Assembly (NCBI GenBank): GCA_964463605.1
Contig: CAYXBZ010000028.1
Location: 1-11,946 of the forward strand
DNA from: DAOLOF01 sp964463605
Lineage (GTDB): Bacteria > Patescibacteriota > Microgenomatia > UBA1400 > PJMF01
DNA length: 11,946 bases
Direction of reading: 5' to 3'
This document shows, piece after piece, positions 7,494-11,946 of this stretch. Both the position numbers and the translations under genes were made by a program. How positions within the stretch are numbered: position 1 is the first letter of the stretch; each line of letters starts with the position of its first letter. The notes below the pieces were generated by a model. It was given only the letters and a program-made list of their open reading frames with translations, made no database searches and had not been told where the DNA came from.

Positions 7494-8072
7494 ATGAAAA
7501 TAACTCTTTTTGGAGGTGCTTTTGACCCTCCTCATCTTGGCCATCTGCAGATAATTACTAGCCTATTTGAACAGCAATTGGCCGATGAGGTTTGGCTGGT
7601 ACCAACTGGGGTGCACGACTTTGACAAGCAGATGTCACCAGCAGAGACAAGAGTTGATCTTCTTGAGCTAGCGATTAAACAGCTACCAGAGAAGTATCAA
7701 TCTAAGGTGAGGATTGAAAAATGTGAGCTAGAGCGTGAGGGCATAAGTCAAACAGCAGAAACTCTAGAAGAGTTGGTCAAAAAATATCCGTCACACCAAT
7801 TTTCTTGGGTTTTGGGTTCGGATAATCTGGAGAAGTTCCATTTGTGGGATGGTTATCAAAAAATACTTTCCAACCACTTGGTTTATGTCTACCCCAGAGA
7901 AAACTTTTCCATGAGACCCTTATACACGGGGATGGTGCCCCTTGCGGGAGTCAAGAAAGTTGAGGCTTCATCAACAGAAGTTAGGAAGCGATTAAAAATA
8001 TCCCAATCGGTGATAGATTTGCTTCCAAAGTCAATACTGGAATATATTCAACAGCATCAGTTATACTTGTAA
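7494..8072 (+). CDS. nadD: Nicotinate-nucleotide adenylyltransferase-like protein (NadD family)
   Basis: 192 residues, the normal length for NadD, which makes deamido-NAD from nicotinate mononucleotide and ATP. The nucleotidyltransferase fold is clear: GGAFDPPHLGH (7-17) with the ATP-binding His14 and His17, WVLGSDNLEKF (105-115), and the C-terminal ASSTEVRKRL (158-167), the ISSTxIR-like ATP site. Two substrate-side motifs are not typical. The usual PPHK region reads VPTGVHDFDKQ (36-46), and the usual SYT..T reads SQTAET (85-90). Substrate specificity is therefore less certain than the fold. The ATG at 7494 has no Shine-Dalgarno, and I see no convincing promoter in the 109 bp shared with the divergent antitoxin. 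A hypothetical gene follows after 4 bp, probably in the same operon. Confidence 0.8.
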   Translation: MKITLFGGAFDPPHLGHLQIITSLFEQQLADEVWLVPTGVHDFDKQMSPAETRVDLLELAIKQLPEKYQSKVRIEKCELEREGISQTAETLEELVKKYPSHQFSWVLGSDNLEKFHLWDGYQKILSNHLVYVYPRENFSMRPLYTGMVPLAGVKKVEASSTEVRKRLKISQSVIDLLPKSILEYIQQHQLYL

Positions 8073-8076
8073 AAAA

Positions 8077-8409
8077 ATGATGGGGGAGAAACCCAAGAAA
8101 GACATAATGGCAGAAGCTAAGTACAAAAAATTTTATAAGTTAATGAGAGAAAAGGAGAGCGAGTTGTTTGAGGAGTTCGCGCAATCTCACCAGGCATATA
8201 AGGAAAATAAAGAAAAGGCTCAAGATGAGTTTAATAGGGTGGGAGAGAAGGTTTTGGATGTGATTCGCGATTGGGATCGTCGGCTATGTTCGGCTATGGG
8301 CAGAACGGTTTACGGACAGTACTCCCAGCAGGTATCAGAAAAGTTCTGGGATTTAATTCGAGAAGATTTTGATCAGATTGATATGGTAGGTGTAAAAATT
8401 GAGCGCTAG
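8077..8409 (+). CDS. Hypothetical charged helical protein
   Basis: I do not recognise this 110-residue protein. It has no signal peptide, membrane segment or cysteine pair (one Cys only). The first 75 residues are highly charged and look mostly alpha-helical (KLMREKESELFEEFAQ, then YKENKEKAQDEFNRVGEKV). A more conserved-looking part follows, with RDWDRRL, MGRTVYGQY and EKFWDLIREDFDQID. Trp and Tyr residues there suggest a packed helical bundle rather than a simple coiled coil. It begins 4 bp after nadD, so it should be cotranscribed. The start is uncertain: ATG 8077 has no ribosome site, while the in-frame ATG 8107 has AAGAAAG (8095-8101) at a reasonable distance and would give 100 residues. 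It should act in the cytoplasm. Confidence 0.72.
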   Translation: MMGEKPKKDIMAEAKYKKFYKLMREKESELFEEFAQSHQAYKENKEKAQDEFNRVGEKVLDVIRDWDRRLCSAMGRTVYGQYSQQVSEKFWDLIREDFDQIDMVGVKIER

Positions 8410-8439
8410 TTTTTTAACTTATAAATTACACGACAAAAG

Positions 8440-8553
8440 ATGGCAGTACACAAAACTCAACCACAAACGGTTTCAGATGGCTACTATGGAGATGATGAGC
8501 TGATCTTGGACGATGAACTTGATCTAAGTTTCTTGGATGAGGATGAAGAATAG
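8440..8553 (+). CDS. Very acidic 37-residue small protein (candidate)
   Basis: ATG 8440 to TAG 8551-8553 encodes 37 residues, 13 of them Asp or Glu against one Lys and one His. The N-terminal third is polar (MAVHKTQPQTVS), followed by GYYGDDE. The rest alternates hydrophobic and acidic residues (LILDDELDLSFLDEDEE). It fills most of the 183-bp gap between the 110-residue hypothetical and the glycosyltransferase, 30 bp after the former. No standard Shine-Dalgarno is seen. A weak promoter-like pair, TTGAGC (8399-8404) and TAAATT (8422-8427), has 17-bp spacing and would place the transcript start close to the ATG. It could be a real mini-protein that binds a basic partner, or a chance ORF. The strongly biased composition favours a real gene, but there is no family evidence. 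Confidence 0.5.
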   Translation: MAVHKTQPQTVSDGYYGDDELILDDELDLSFLDEDEE

Positions 8554-8573
8554 CCAACTGGTCCTATTAGCCC

Positions 8574-8582
8574 TGATATAAT
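8574..8582 (+). promoter_or_regulatory. Extended -10 promoter of the glycosyltransferase
   Basis: TGA-TATAAT is a perfect extended -10 element (TGn at 8574-8576, TATAAT at 8577-8582). No -35 match is found about 17 bp upstream, as is usual for extended -10 promoters. Only 10 nt separate it from the ATG at 8593, so the transcript would start about 2-5 nt before the codon. No Shine-Dalgarno could fit, which implies a leaderless or near-leaderless mRNA. Confidence 0.6.
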
Positions 8583-8592
8583 CTAGAGCGTT

Positions 8593-9708
8593 ATGAAGAT
8601 AGCTCTGGTTGTTCCTCATATTTTTATGCATCAGCAGATTTTGCCTGATGTTATTTTTTCACCTGGTCAATTAGCTTTAAGCTTGGCTTCTGGCTTGTCT
8701 AAACTTGGTCATCAAGTGACTTTATTTAGTCCTGGGCCTGTGGATGATTTACTCAAAGGAGCAGAGGTAAAAAACATGACTGCGGACCTCACTCTTTTCG
8801 AAGAGGAGTTGGCTGCTCGCGGNNNNNNNNNNNNNNNNNNNNNNNNNNNNNNNNNNNNNNNNNNNNNNNNNNNNNNNNNNNNNNNNNNNNNNNNNNNNNN
8901 NNNNNNNNNNNNNNNNNNNNNNTTTTTAACCAGATATAGGGCCATCTTTCCAAAGTATCCCTATTTGAATTGGATTTCGTTTTCGATGGCTCAGCGGCAA
9001 ACCTTCGGTTTGCCGCCATCTCAAGTCAATTGGGTGGGGAATGTTTATCACGGGCTTGATCCAGATCTCTATCAGCCGAACTATCATCCGCAAGACTATT
9101 TGCTTTATGCTGGCCGGATTATTCAGCCTAAGGGCGTTCATTATGCTATTGCTGCCGCTAAAAAGCTGGGCATGAAACTCAAGATTGCCGGCAAGCATTA
9201 CGCTGGGCACAGCAAGGATAGATACTGGCAAGAGATGATCGAGCCGGAGATTGATGGAGATCAGATTGAGTATGTGGGCTTCGTGAAGGATGTCAAAGCC
9301 AAACAAAAGTTGTTTGGCAAAGCAAAGGCGTTGCTGATGCCCTCAACTTGGCAAGAGCCTTTTGGCTTGGTAATGATTGAGGCAATGGCTTGTGGCACGC
9401 CGGTAGTGGGGTTTGACCGAGGGGCAATTCCCGAAGTGATTGAAGATGGAAAGAGTGGATGGGTGGTTAAGTATCAGCCAGAGAAGTCTGAAGAAAAAGA
9501 CAGCAGCAAGGTCAGCAGAAAAGATTGGCAACAGGTACAGCAAGATAAATTATTTCAAAAAACCGTATCATCTCTAGAAACATCAATAAAAAAGGTAGAT
9601 CAGATAAAAAGAATAGAGTGCAGGCAAAGGTTTGAGCAGTTGTTTACTACAAGTAAGATGGCAACCGGATACGATCAACTGTACAGAGATATGTCTTCAT
9701 TAGCTTGA
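8593..9708 (+). CDS. GT4-type glycosyltransferase (group 1), interrupted by assembly gap
   Basis: The N-terminal domain before the gap (residues 1-76) starts with the GT-B strand MKIALVVPH and has SPGQLALSLASGLSKLGHQVTLFSPG (23-48), typical of group 1 enzymes. After 100 N the same frame resumes at FLTRYRAIFPKYPYLNW. The C-terminal donor-binding domain has the hinge VYHGLDPDLY (151-160), YAGRIIQPKG (172-181) and the retaining-GT4 motif EPFGLVMIE with Glu255 and Glu263. ACGTPVVGFDRGAIPEVI (266-283) follows (numbering counts the Ns). The enzyme would move a sugar from a nucleotide-sugar to an unknown acceptor, perhaps for envelope glycans. Residues about 294-335 are a charged, Lys/Ser/Gln-rich stretch before the terminal helix. 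Start ATG 8593 follows an extended -10 promoter closely. The part lost to the gap should hold the end of the acceptor domain. Confidence 0.85.
   Translation: MKIALVVPHIFMHQQILPDVIFSPGQLALSLASGLSKLGHQVTLFSPGPVDDLLKGAEVKNMTADLTLFEEELAARXXXXXXXXXXXXXXXXXXXXXXXXXXXXXXXXXXFLTRYRAIFPKYPYLNWISFSMAQRQTFGLPPSQVNWVGNVYHGLDPDLYQPNYHPQDYLLYAGRIIQPKGVHYAIAAAKKLGMKLKIAGKHYAGHSKDRYWQEMIEPEIDGDQIEYVGFVKDVKAKQKLFGKAKALLMPSTWQEPFGLVMIEAMACGTPVVGFDRGAIPEVIEDGKSGWVVKYQPEKSEEKDSSKVSRKDWQQVQQDKLFQKTVSSLETSIKKVDQIKRIECRQRFEQLFTTSKMATGYDQLYRDMSSLA
8823..8922. other. Assembly gap (100 N)
   Basis: Exactly 100 unknown bases interrupt the glycosyltransferase gene. One hundred is a common placeholder length, so the real size may differ. 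The reading frame is open on both sides and happens to stay in register through the gap, with both flanks matching the same family, so a single intact gene is likely. From memory of the family, about 60-80 residues would be expected here rather than 34. Residue numbers downstream of the gap are therefore provisional. Confidence 0.98.
8994..9016. repeat. 10-bp inverted repeat with 3-nt loop inside the glycosyltransferase gene
   Basis: GCGGCAAACC (8994-9003), loop TTC, GGTTTGCCGC (9007-9016): a perfect hairpin in coding sequence about 70 bp after the assembly gap. It encodes the AQRQTFGLPPS region. It could pause polymerase or hinder sequencing and assembly nearby. It may simply be a by-product of codon choice. 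Confidence 0.5.
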
Positions 9709-9763
9709 CCTCCTCATTATTATTGGATTCAGTTATTTTTCAGTTAGGCCTGATACAGTAGCT

Positions 9764-9778
9764 GAACATGAAATGTTC
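9764..9778 (+). terminator. Weak hairpin with T-rich tail after the glycosyltransferase
   Basis: GAACAT-GAA-ATGTTC forms a 6-bp stem with a 3-nt loop and is followed by TTCTAATTCTTTT (9779-9791). It sits between the glycosyltransferase stop (9708) and the promoter of the second toxin-antitoxin module. The stem is short and AT-rich, so termination would be inefficient. I see no other candidate terminator in this gap. Confidence 0.3.
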
Positions 9779-9798
9779 TTCTAATTCTTTTAACACAT

Positions 9799-9833
9799 TT
9801 GACAGGGATATACGTTTTGCTAAAATCGTATAT
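9799..9833 (+). promoter_or_regulatory. Promoter and candidate autoregulatory operator of TA module 2
   Basis: A perfect -35 TTGACA (9799-9804) and a good -10 TAAAAT (9821-9826) are separated by 16 bp. The predicted start near 9833 is only a few bases before ATG 9837. Inverted arms ATATACG (9808-9814) and CGTATAT (9827-9833) enclose the -10 element, the expected place for an antitoxin operator. The promoter also rules out an upstream in-frame ATG at 9768 as the start codon. Confidence 0.72.
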
Positions 9834-9836
9834 ACA

Positions 9837-10121
9837 ATGAAAAAACAAGACAACAAAAAGAAAGTTTTGCCAATTAAACTGGATTCGCAAGTTTATCGGG
9901 ATCTCAAGCTTCTTTCTAAGGAACTGGCTGTGCCAATGGCAGATATCATCCGAGAGCATTTTGTTGAGTCTGTGCAGAAGCAGGCTCTAGCAATTCGGGC
10001 TAAGAATAAACTGTCTTTGGCTGATCATGCAGAAAAGTACGCTTTTCAGGGGAAAATGCTTCATCCCAATCAAACAGATGATGAACTAATGTATCTCAAT
10101 AGCTCCCGCGATGAAAAATAA
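9837..10121 (+). CDS. Ribbon-helix-helix-like antitoxin, module 2
   Basis: 94 residues from ATG 9837. An in-frame ATG at 9768 would add 23 residues but lies upstream of the strong promoter, so it is rejected. The N-terminus is basic (MKKQDNKKK). A ribbon-helix-helix pattern follows: strand KVLPIKLD (9-16), helix QVYRDLKLLSKELA (18-31), turn VPMAD, helix IIREHFVESVQKQA (37-50). The remainder (about 55-94) is polar, with KLSLADHAEKYAF and an acidic end, and probably wraps the toxin. No Shine-Dalgarno is present; the mRNA leader would be about 3-4 nt. The coding end overlaps the PIN toxin start by 11 bases (10111-10121), so the two are translationally coupled. Its sequence is not obviously close to the module 1 antitoxin beyond the shared fold. 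The named subfamily is not recognised. Confidence 0.78.
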   Translation: MKKQDNKKKVLPIKLDSQVYRDLKLLSKELAVPMADIIREHFVESVQKQALAIRAKNKLSLADHAEKYAFQGKMLHPNQTDDELMYLNSSRDEK

Positions 10122-10536
10122 CGCATTTCTAATTGACTCCAATGTTTTGATTGCGGCGTATCAAAAGAGCAACTCGCAGCATGAGAAAGCGTCTCGTTTG
10201 CTGTGGTCTCTAAGAGAGTTGCAGCCAAAAACTAATCCCTTGGTGGCACAAGAGGTTTGCACCGTGTTGCTTTTGCGCACCAACAACCTGCAGTTCGTTA
10301 ATCAGGTCACAAAGGATCTTTTTTTTGACAGCCAGCCATTGGTTAAGCTGTCGGTGCTGTCAACTCAGTTGTGGCAGTCAGCCCATCAGGTGTTTTCAAC
10401 TCAGCCTGACTCTAAGCTGTCATTTGCTGATTGTAGTTTGATTGCACAAGCAAGATTAGAAGGCGTGACTAGAATAGCCACATTAGACAGCGACCTAAAA
10501 AAGACCTATGAAGGAGAGTTTGATTTTTATTCTTAA
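10111..10536 (+). CDS. vapC: PIN-domain ribonuclease toxin (VapC-like), module 2
   Basis: 141 residues, one PIN domain. The four acidic positions of the nuclease site are all present: Asp9 in AFLIDSNVLIAAY, Glu48 in VAQEVCTVLL, Asp107 in SFADCSLIAQA and Asp126 in IATLDSDL. The expected role is RNA cleavage held in check by the antitoxin encoded just upstream. It overlaps that gene by 11 bases. The two toxins of this window share the family motifs but little else, so they look like separate acquisitions, not a local duplication (judged by eye). The TAA stop overlaps the convergent thyA stop by 4 bases (10533-10536), so there is no room for a terminator between the two. Confidence 0.88.
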   Translation: MKNNAFLIDSNVLIAAYQKSNSQHEKASRLLWSLRELQPKTNPLVAQEVCTVLLLRTNNLQFVNQVTKDLFFDSQPLVKLSVLSTQLWQSAHQVFSTQPDSKLSFADCSLIAQARLEGVTRIATLDSDLKKTYEGEFDFYS

Positions 10537-11330
10537 ATAATCACCAAATCCGCTTTAATATGTGGATGCGGATCGTAGTTTACCAGCTCAAAGTCATCAA
10601 CTGTAAATTGATCGATATCCTTGATTTTAGGATTAATCTTCAACTGAGGCAGTTTTTTTGGTTTTCTTTGAAGTTGTGTTTTGGCTGCTTCTAGGTGATT
10701 GGTATAAATGTGTAGGTCGCCGATGGTATGAACAAACTCGCGAGCTTCCAGTCCTGTTACTTGAGCCACCATCATCAACAGCAAAGAATACTGAGTAATA
10801 TTAAACGGTAGGCCTAAAAAAGCATCGGCGCTGCGCTGATACAACTGCATTCGCAGCTTGTTCTTGGTGACATTAAACTGAAAGAAGGTGTGGCAAGGGG
10901 GGAGACGCATCTCGTCCAGTTGGGCTGGATTCCAGGCAGAAACCAACATCGCCTTTGAGTCTGGTTGAGTCTTTATCTCTTCAATTACATTTTTTAGTTG
11001 ATCGATGTGACCGTCTTTATAGTCAGGCCACTTGCGCCACTGATAGCCATAAACTGGGCCGAGATCTCCATTTTCATCAGCAAAGCCATCCCAATAGTGA
11101 ATCTTTTTTTCTTGCAAGGCCTTGATGTTGGTGTCACCTGAAATAAACCAAAGTAGCTCATTGGCCATCAGCTTAAACGGCATCTTTTTAGTAGTCAGAA
11201 TAGGAAAGCCGCGGCGCAAATCAAAGCGCATCTGATAGCCAAAAATGCTTTTGATGGGGTGGATGCCTCGAGTTTGTTTGGTTTTACCGTTTTTGTAGAC
11301 GTGAGCTAAGGCTTGAAGATATTGAATCAT
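10533..11330 (-). CDS. thyA: Thymidylate synthase ThyA
   Basis: 265 residues, almost the same length as E. coli ThyA (264). It methylates dUMP to dTMP using methylene-tetrahydrofolate, which is oxidised to dihydrofolate. Conserved features in order: Arg21, SIFGYQMRFDL (28-38), ELLWFISGDTNIKAL (58-72), DENGDLGPVYGYQWR (85-99), catalytic Cys146 in LPPCHTFFQF, QRSADAFLGLPFN (165-177) with Arg166, Asp169 and Asn177, then DLHIYTNH (205-212) with His207 and Tyr209. The C-terminal NYDPHPHIKADLVII fits the family end, so the gene is full length and should be active. The segment around 21-27 (RGIHPIK) departs from the usual RTGTGTL loop. There is no Shine-Dalgarno; an extended -10 element lies 7 nt before the ATG. 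No dihydrofolate reductase gene is in the window. Confidence 0.97.
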   Translation of the reverse strand: MIQYLQALAHVYKNGKTKQTRGIHPIKSIFGYQMRFDLRRGFPILTTKKMPFKLMANELLWFISGDTNIKALQEKKIHYWDGFADENGDLGPVYGYQWRKWPDYKDGHIDQLKNVIEEIKTQPDSKAMLVSAWNPAQLDEMRLPPCHTFFQFNVTKNKLRMQLYQRSADAFLGLPFNITQYSLLLMMVAQVTGLEAREFVHTIGDLHIYTNHLEAAKTQLQRKPKKLPQLKINPKIKDIDQFTVDDFELVNYDPHPHIKADLVII

Positions 11331-11337
11331 AAATATG

Positions 11338-11346
11338 AGTATATCA
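11338..11346 (-). promoter_or_regulatory. Extended -10 promoter of thyA
   Basis: On the - strand TGA-TATACT (TATACT at plus-strand 11338-11343, TGA at 11344-11346) matches an extended -10 element. Seven bases separate it from the ATG (11328-11330), so the predicted transcription start falls on or next to the A of the start codon. No well-placed -35 is present. This suggests leaderless thyA mRNA. Confidence 0.6.
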
Positions 11347-11362
11347 AATTATGAGTGAAGTA

Positions 11363-11391
11363 TTGACAAACAGTAGTTTTGGGTATATATT
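11363..11391 (+). promoter_or_regulatory. Consensus sigma70-type promoter of the DUF5320 gene
   Basis: TTGACA (11363-11368) and TATATT (11386-11391) with the ideal 17-bp spacer form the best promoter in the window. Transcription should start near 11398, leaving a leader of about 59 nt. It is back to back with the thyA promoter, the nearest elements being 17 bp apart. Related sequences AAATATGAGT (11331-11340) and AAATTATGAGT (11347-11357) lie between the two starts and could bind a shared regulator. Confidence 0.78.
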
Positions 11392-11445
11392 CATAATTAC
11401 TAATGACATGTATCAACTTGTTGTTAGCAGTTATCAAGTAACTAT

Positions 11446-11452
11446 AGGAGGT
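11446..11452 (+). promoter_or_regulatory. Perfect Shine-Dalgarno of the DUF5320 gene
   Basis: AGGAGGT ends 4 nt before ATG 11457. It is the strongest ribosome site in the window, where most genes have none. A small hairpin AGTTA-TCAAG-TAACT (11429-11443) ends 2 nt before it and could influence access. Confidence 0.8.
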
Positions 11453-11456
11453 AAAA

Positions 11457-11726
11457 ATGCCAAATTTTGACGGAACCGGACCTTTAGGACAAGGTCCAAT
11501 GACCGGTAGAGGTGCTGGATATTGTGGATATGGCTGTGGATGGGGAATGGGTTTTGGACGAGGCAGGAGAGGTATGGGCTTGGGTCGAGGAATGGGCTTT
11601 GGAATGGGAGGATTTGTCTCTCTCAAAAACCAACTGATGGCTATGAGAGAAGAGGAGGAGATGCTCTCCAATGATTTGGAGGCACTTCGTGAGGAAATTA
11701 AAGCTCTGGAGAATGAAGCAAAATAA
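11457..11726 (+). CDS. DUF5320 family Gly/Met-rich protein with C-terminal coiled coil
   Basis: 89 residues. The N-terminus has the family signature, seen here as DGTGPLGQGPMTGRGAGYC (5-23). A low-complexity Gly/Met/Phe/Arg region follows (about 24-53: repeats of GFGRG, GMGLGRGMGFGMGG), and a charged helix with heptad spacing (about 54-88) suggests oligomerisation. Two cysteines (Cys23, Cys27) sit in the glycine region. The family's function is unknown; members are often found near DUF134 proteins and NifX/NifB-like metallocluster proteins, and a DUF134 gene follows here. Expression looks strong, with a consensus promoter, about a 59-nt leader and a perfect Shine-Dalgarno. The protein has no signal peptide or membrane segment. 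The opposite-strand ORF across this gene is an artefact of its biased codons. Confidence 0.85.
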   Translation: MPNFDGTGPLGQGPMTGRGAGYCGYGCGWGMGFGRGRRGMGLGRGMGFGMGGFVSLKNQLMAMREEEEMLSNDLEALREEIKALENEAK

Positions 11727-11755
11727 TGGCTCATCCGTTTAAGAGCTGAAATCAG

Positions 11756-11787
11756 GCAGCGGCTGGAAAATCTTTTCCAGCCGCTGC
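11756..11787. terminator. Perfect 15-bp hairpin between DUF5320 and DUF134 genes
   Basis: GCAGCGGCTGGAAAA (11756-11770), a 2-base centre TC, and TTTTCCAGCCGCTGC (11773-11787) pair perfectly; in RNA the AT-rich inner part would likely open into the loop, leaving an 11-bp GC-rich stem. It starts 30 bp after the DUF5320 stop. No T run follows (TGTGAAATATG), so it is not a classical intrinsic terminator. It could be a partial terminator that reduces read-through into DUF134, an mRNA 3'-end stabiliser, or a protein-binding site. Confidence 0.6.
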
Positions 11788-11828
11788 TGTGAAATATGTT
11801 AAACTTGTAAAAAGAAATAATTATTAAA

Positions 11829-11946
11829 ATGCCAAGACCACGCTCCAGAAAAAGAATTTGTTTTAAACCCAGCGCAGTTTTTTTTAAGCCACGCGGCGTT
11901 CCATTGAGAAGTTTGCAAATTGTGAGGCTGTCGCATGAGGAACTTG
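11829..11946 (+). CDS. DUF134 (UPF0251) DNA-binding-like protein, 3'-truncated
   Basis: ATG 11829 opens 39 codons that run off the window. The translation begins MPRPRSRKRICF, then FFKPRGVPLRSL and VRLSHEEL. This matches the start of DUF134/UPF0251 proteins: a basic MPRPR.. leader, a Cys in the RRICF-like segment, a FKP.G.PL.. stretch, then L..dElEAlRL. Complete members of about 100 residues carry a sigma-region-4-like helix-turn-helix, which would lie beyond the end here. It is probably a small transcription factor acting near its DUF5320 neighbour. It lies 41 bp after the hairpin, with AT-rich sequence and no Shine-Dalgarno before the ATG. The call rests on the N-terminal signature and the neighbour. 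Confidence 0.8.
   Translation, partial: MPRPRSRKRICFKPSAVFFKPRGVPLRSLQIVRLSHEEL

Noticed and set aside
8396..8417. Possible terminator around AGCGCT and a T6 run after the 110-residue hypothetical
   Set aside because: The stem has only three consecutive good pairs and internal mismatches; it is too weak to call.
9768..9836. Longer N-terminus for antitoxin 2 from ATG 9768
   Set aside because: The extension spans the -35 and -10 elements of the module promoter and its residues do not look like a folded domain start.
11490..11615. Repetitive GGA/GGC/ATG-rich DNA as a tandem repeat locus
   Set aside because: It is explained by Gly/Met-rich coding of the DUF5320 protein, with varied codons and no fixed repeat unit.
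11327..11734. 135-residue ORF on the - strand covering the DUF5320 gene
   Set aside because: It is Pro-rich because it reads the complement of Gly-rich codons. The + strand has a consensus promoter, a perfect ribosome site and a known family signature.
1..11946. CRISPR arrays, tRNA or rRNA genes, IS elements, prophage genes
   Set aside because: No regularly spaced repeats, no cloverleaf or rRNA-like segments, and no transposase or integrase motif were seen on either strand.

Overview
The window looks like a chromosomal piece of a small-genome, fermentative-type bacterium, most plausibly a Candidate Phyla Radiation (Patescibacteria, perhaps Microgenomates-like) organism. This is inference. 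The basis is compact AT-rich gene packing, divergent versions of core genes, an mre/rod block leading into dprA and topA, a DUF5320/DUF134 pair, several genes with no Shine-Dalgarno sequence, and two small PIN-domain modules. TGA is used as a normal stop (mreD-like gene, glycosyltransferase), so the TGA-recoding CPR lineages are unlikely. The sequence is a draft scaffold, since exactly 100 N (8823-8922) interrupt one gene. No rRNA, tRNA, CRISPR array or insertion sequence was seen.

Left part (1-6718, all + strand): the 3' end of mreC, a small multi-membrane-segment protein in the mreD position, and mrdA (PBP2), which overlaps the mreD-like gene by 4 bases. This is the cell-elongation peptidoglycan block. 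dprA (DNA uptake/recombination mediator) and topA (topoisomerase I) follow, an order also known from Firmicutes (smf-topA). topA has its own candidate promoter.

Middle part (6723-10536): two type II toxin-antitoxin modules with ribbon-helix-helix-like antitoxins and PIN-domain toxins, one on each strand, bracket four genes. These are a NadD-like adenylyltransferase, a 110-residue hypothetical protein, a previously uncalled 37-residue very acidic ORF, and a GT4-type glycosyltransferase broken by the assembly gap. Each antitoxin has a near-consensus promoter with an inverted repeat on its -10 element, as expected for antitoxin autoregulation.

Right part (10533-11946): thyA on the - strand, then a divergent promoter region. 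This drives a Gly/Met-rich DUF5320 protein with a consensus promoter and a perfect Shine-Dalgarno. A perfect 15-bp hairpin separates it from the start of a DUF134 (UPF0251) DNA-binding-like gene that runs off the window.

A recurring theme is that the glycosyltransferase, the second antitoxin and thyA have -10 elements only 7-10 nt before the ATG and no Shine-Dalgarno, which suggests leaderless or near-leaderless mRNAs. The DUF5320 gene has a long leader and an ideal ribosome site. I see no clear multi-gene novel defence or biosynthetic system. The best leads for undescribed biology are the acidic mini-ORF beside the glycosyltransferase, the insertion in PBP2, and the DUF5320-hairpin-DUF134 unit.
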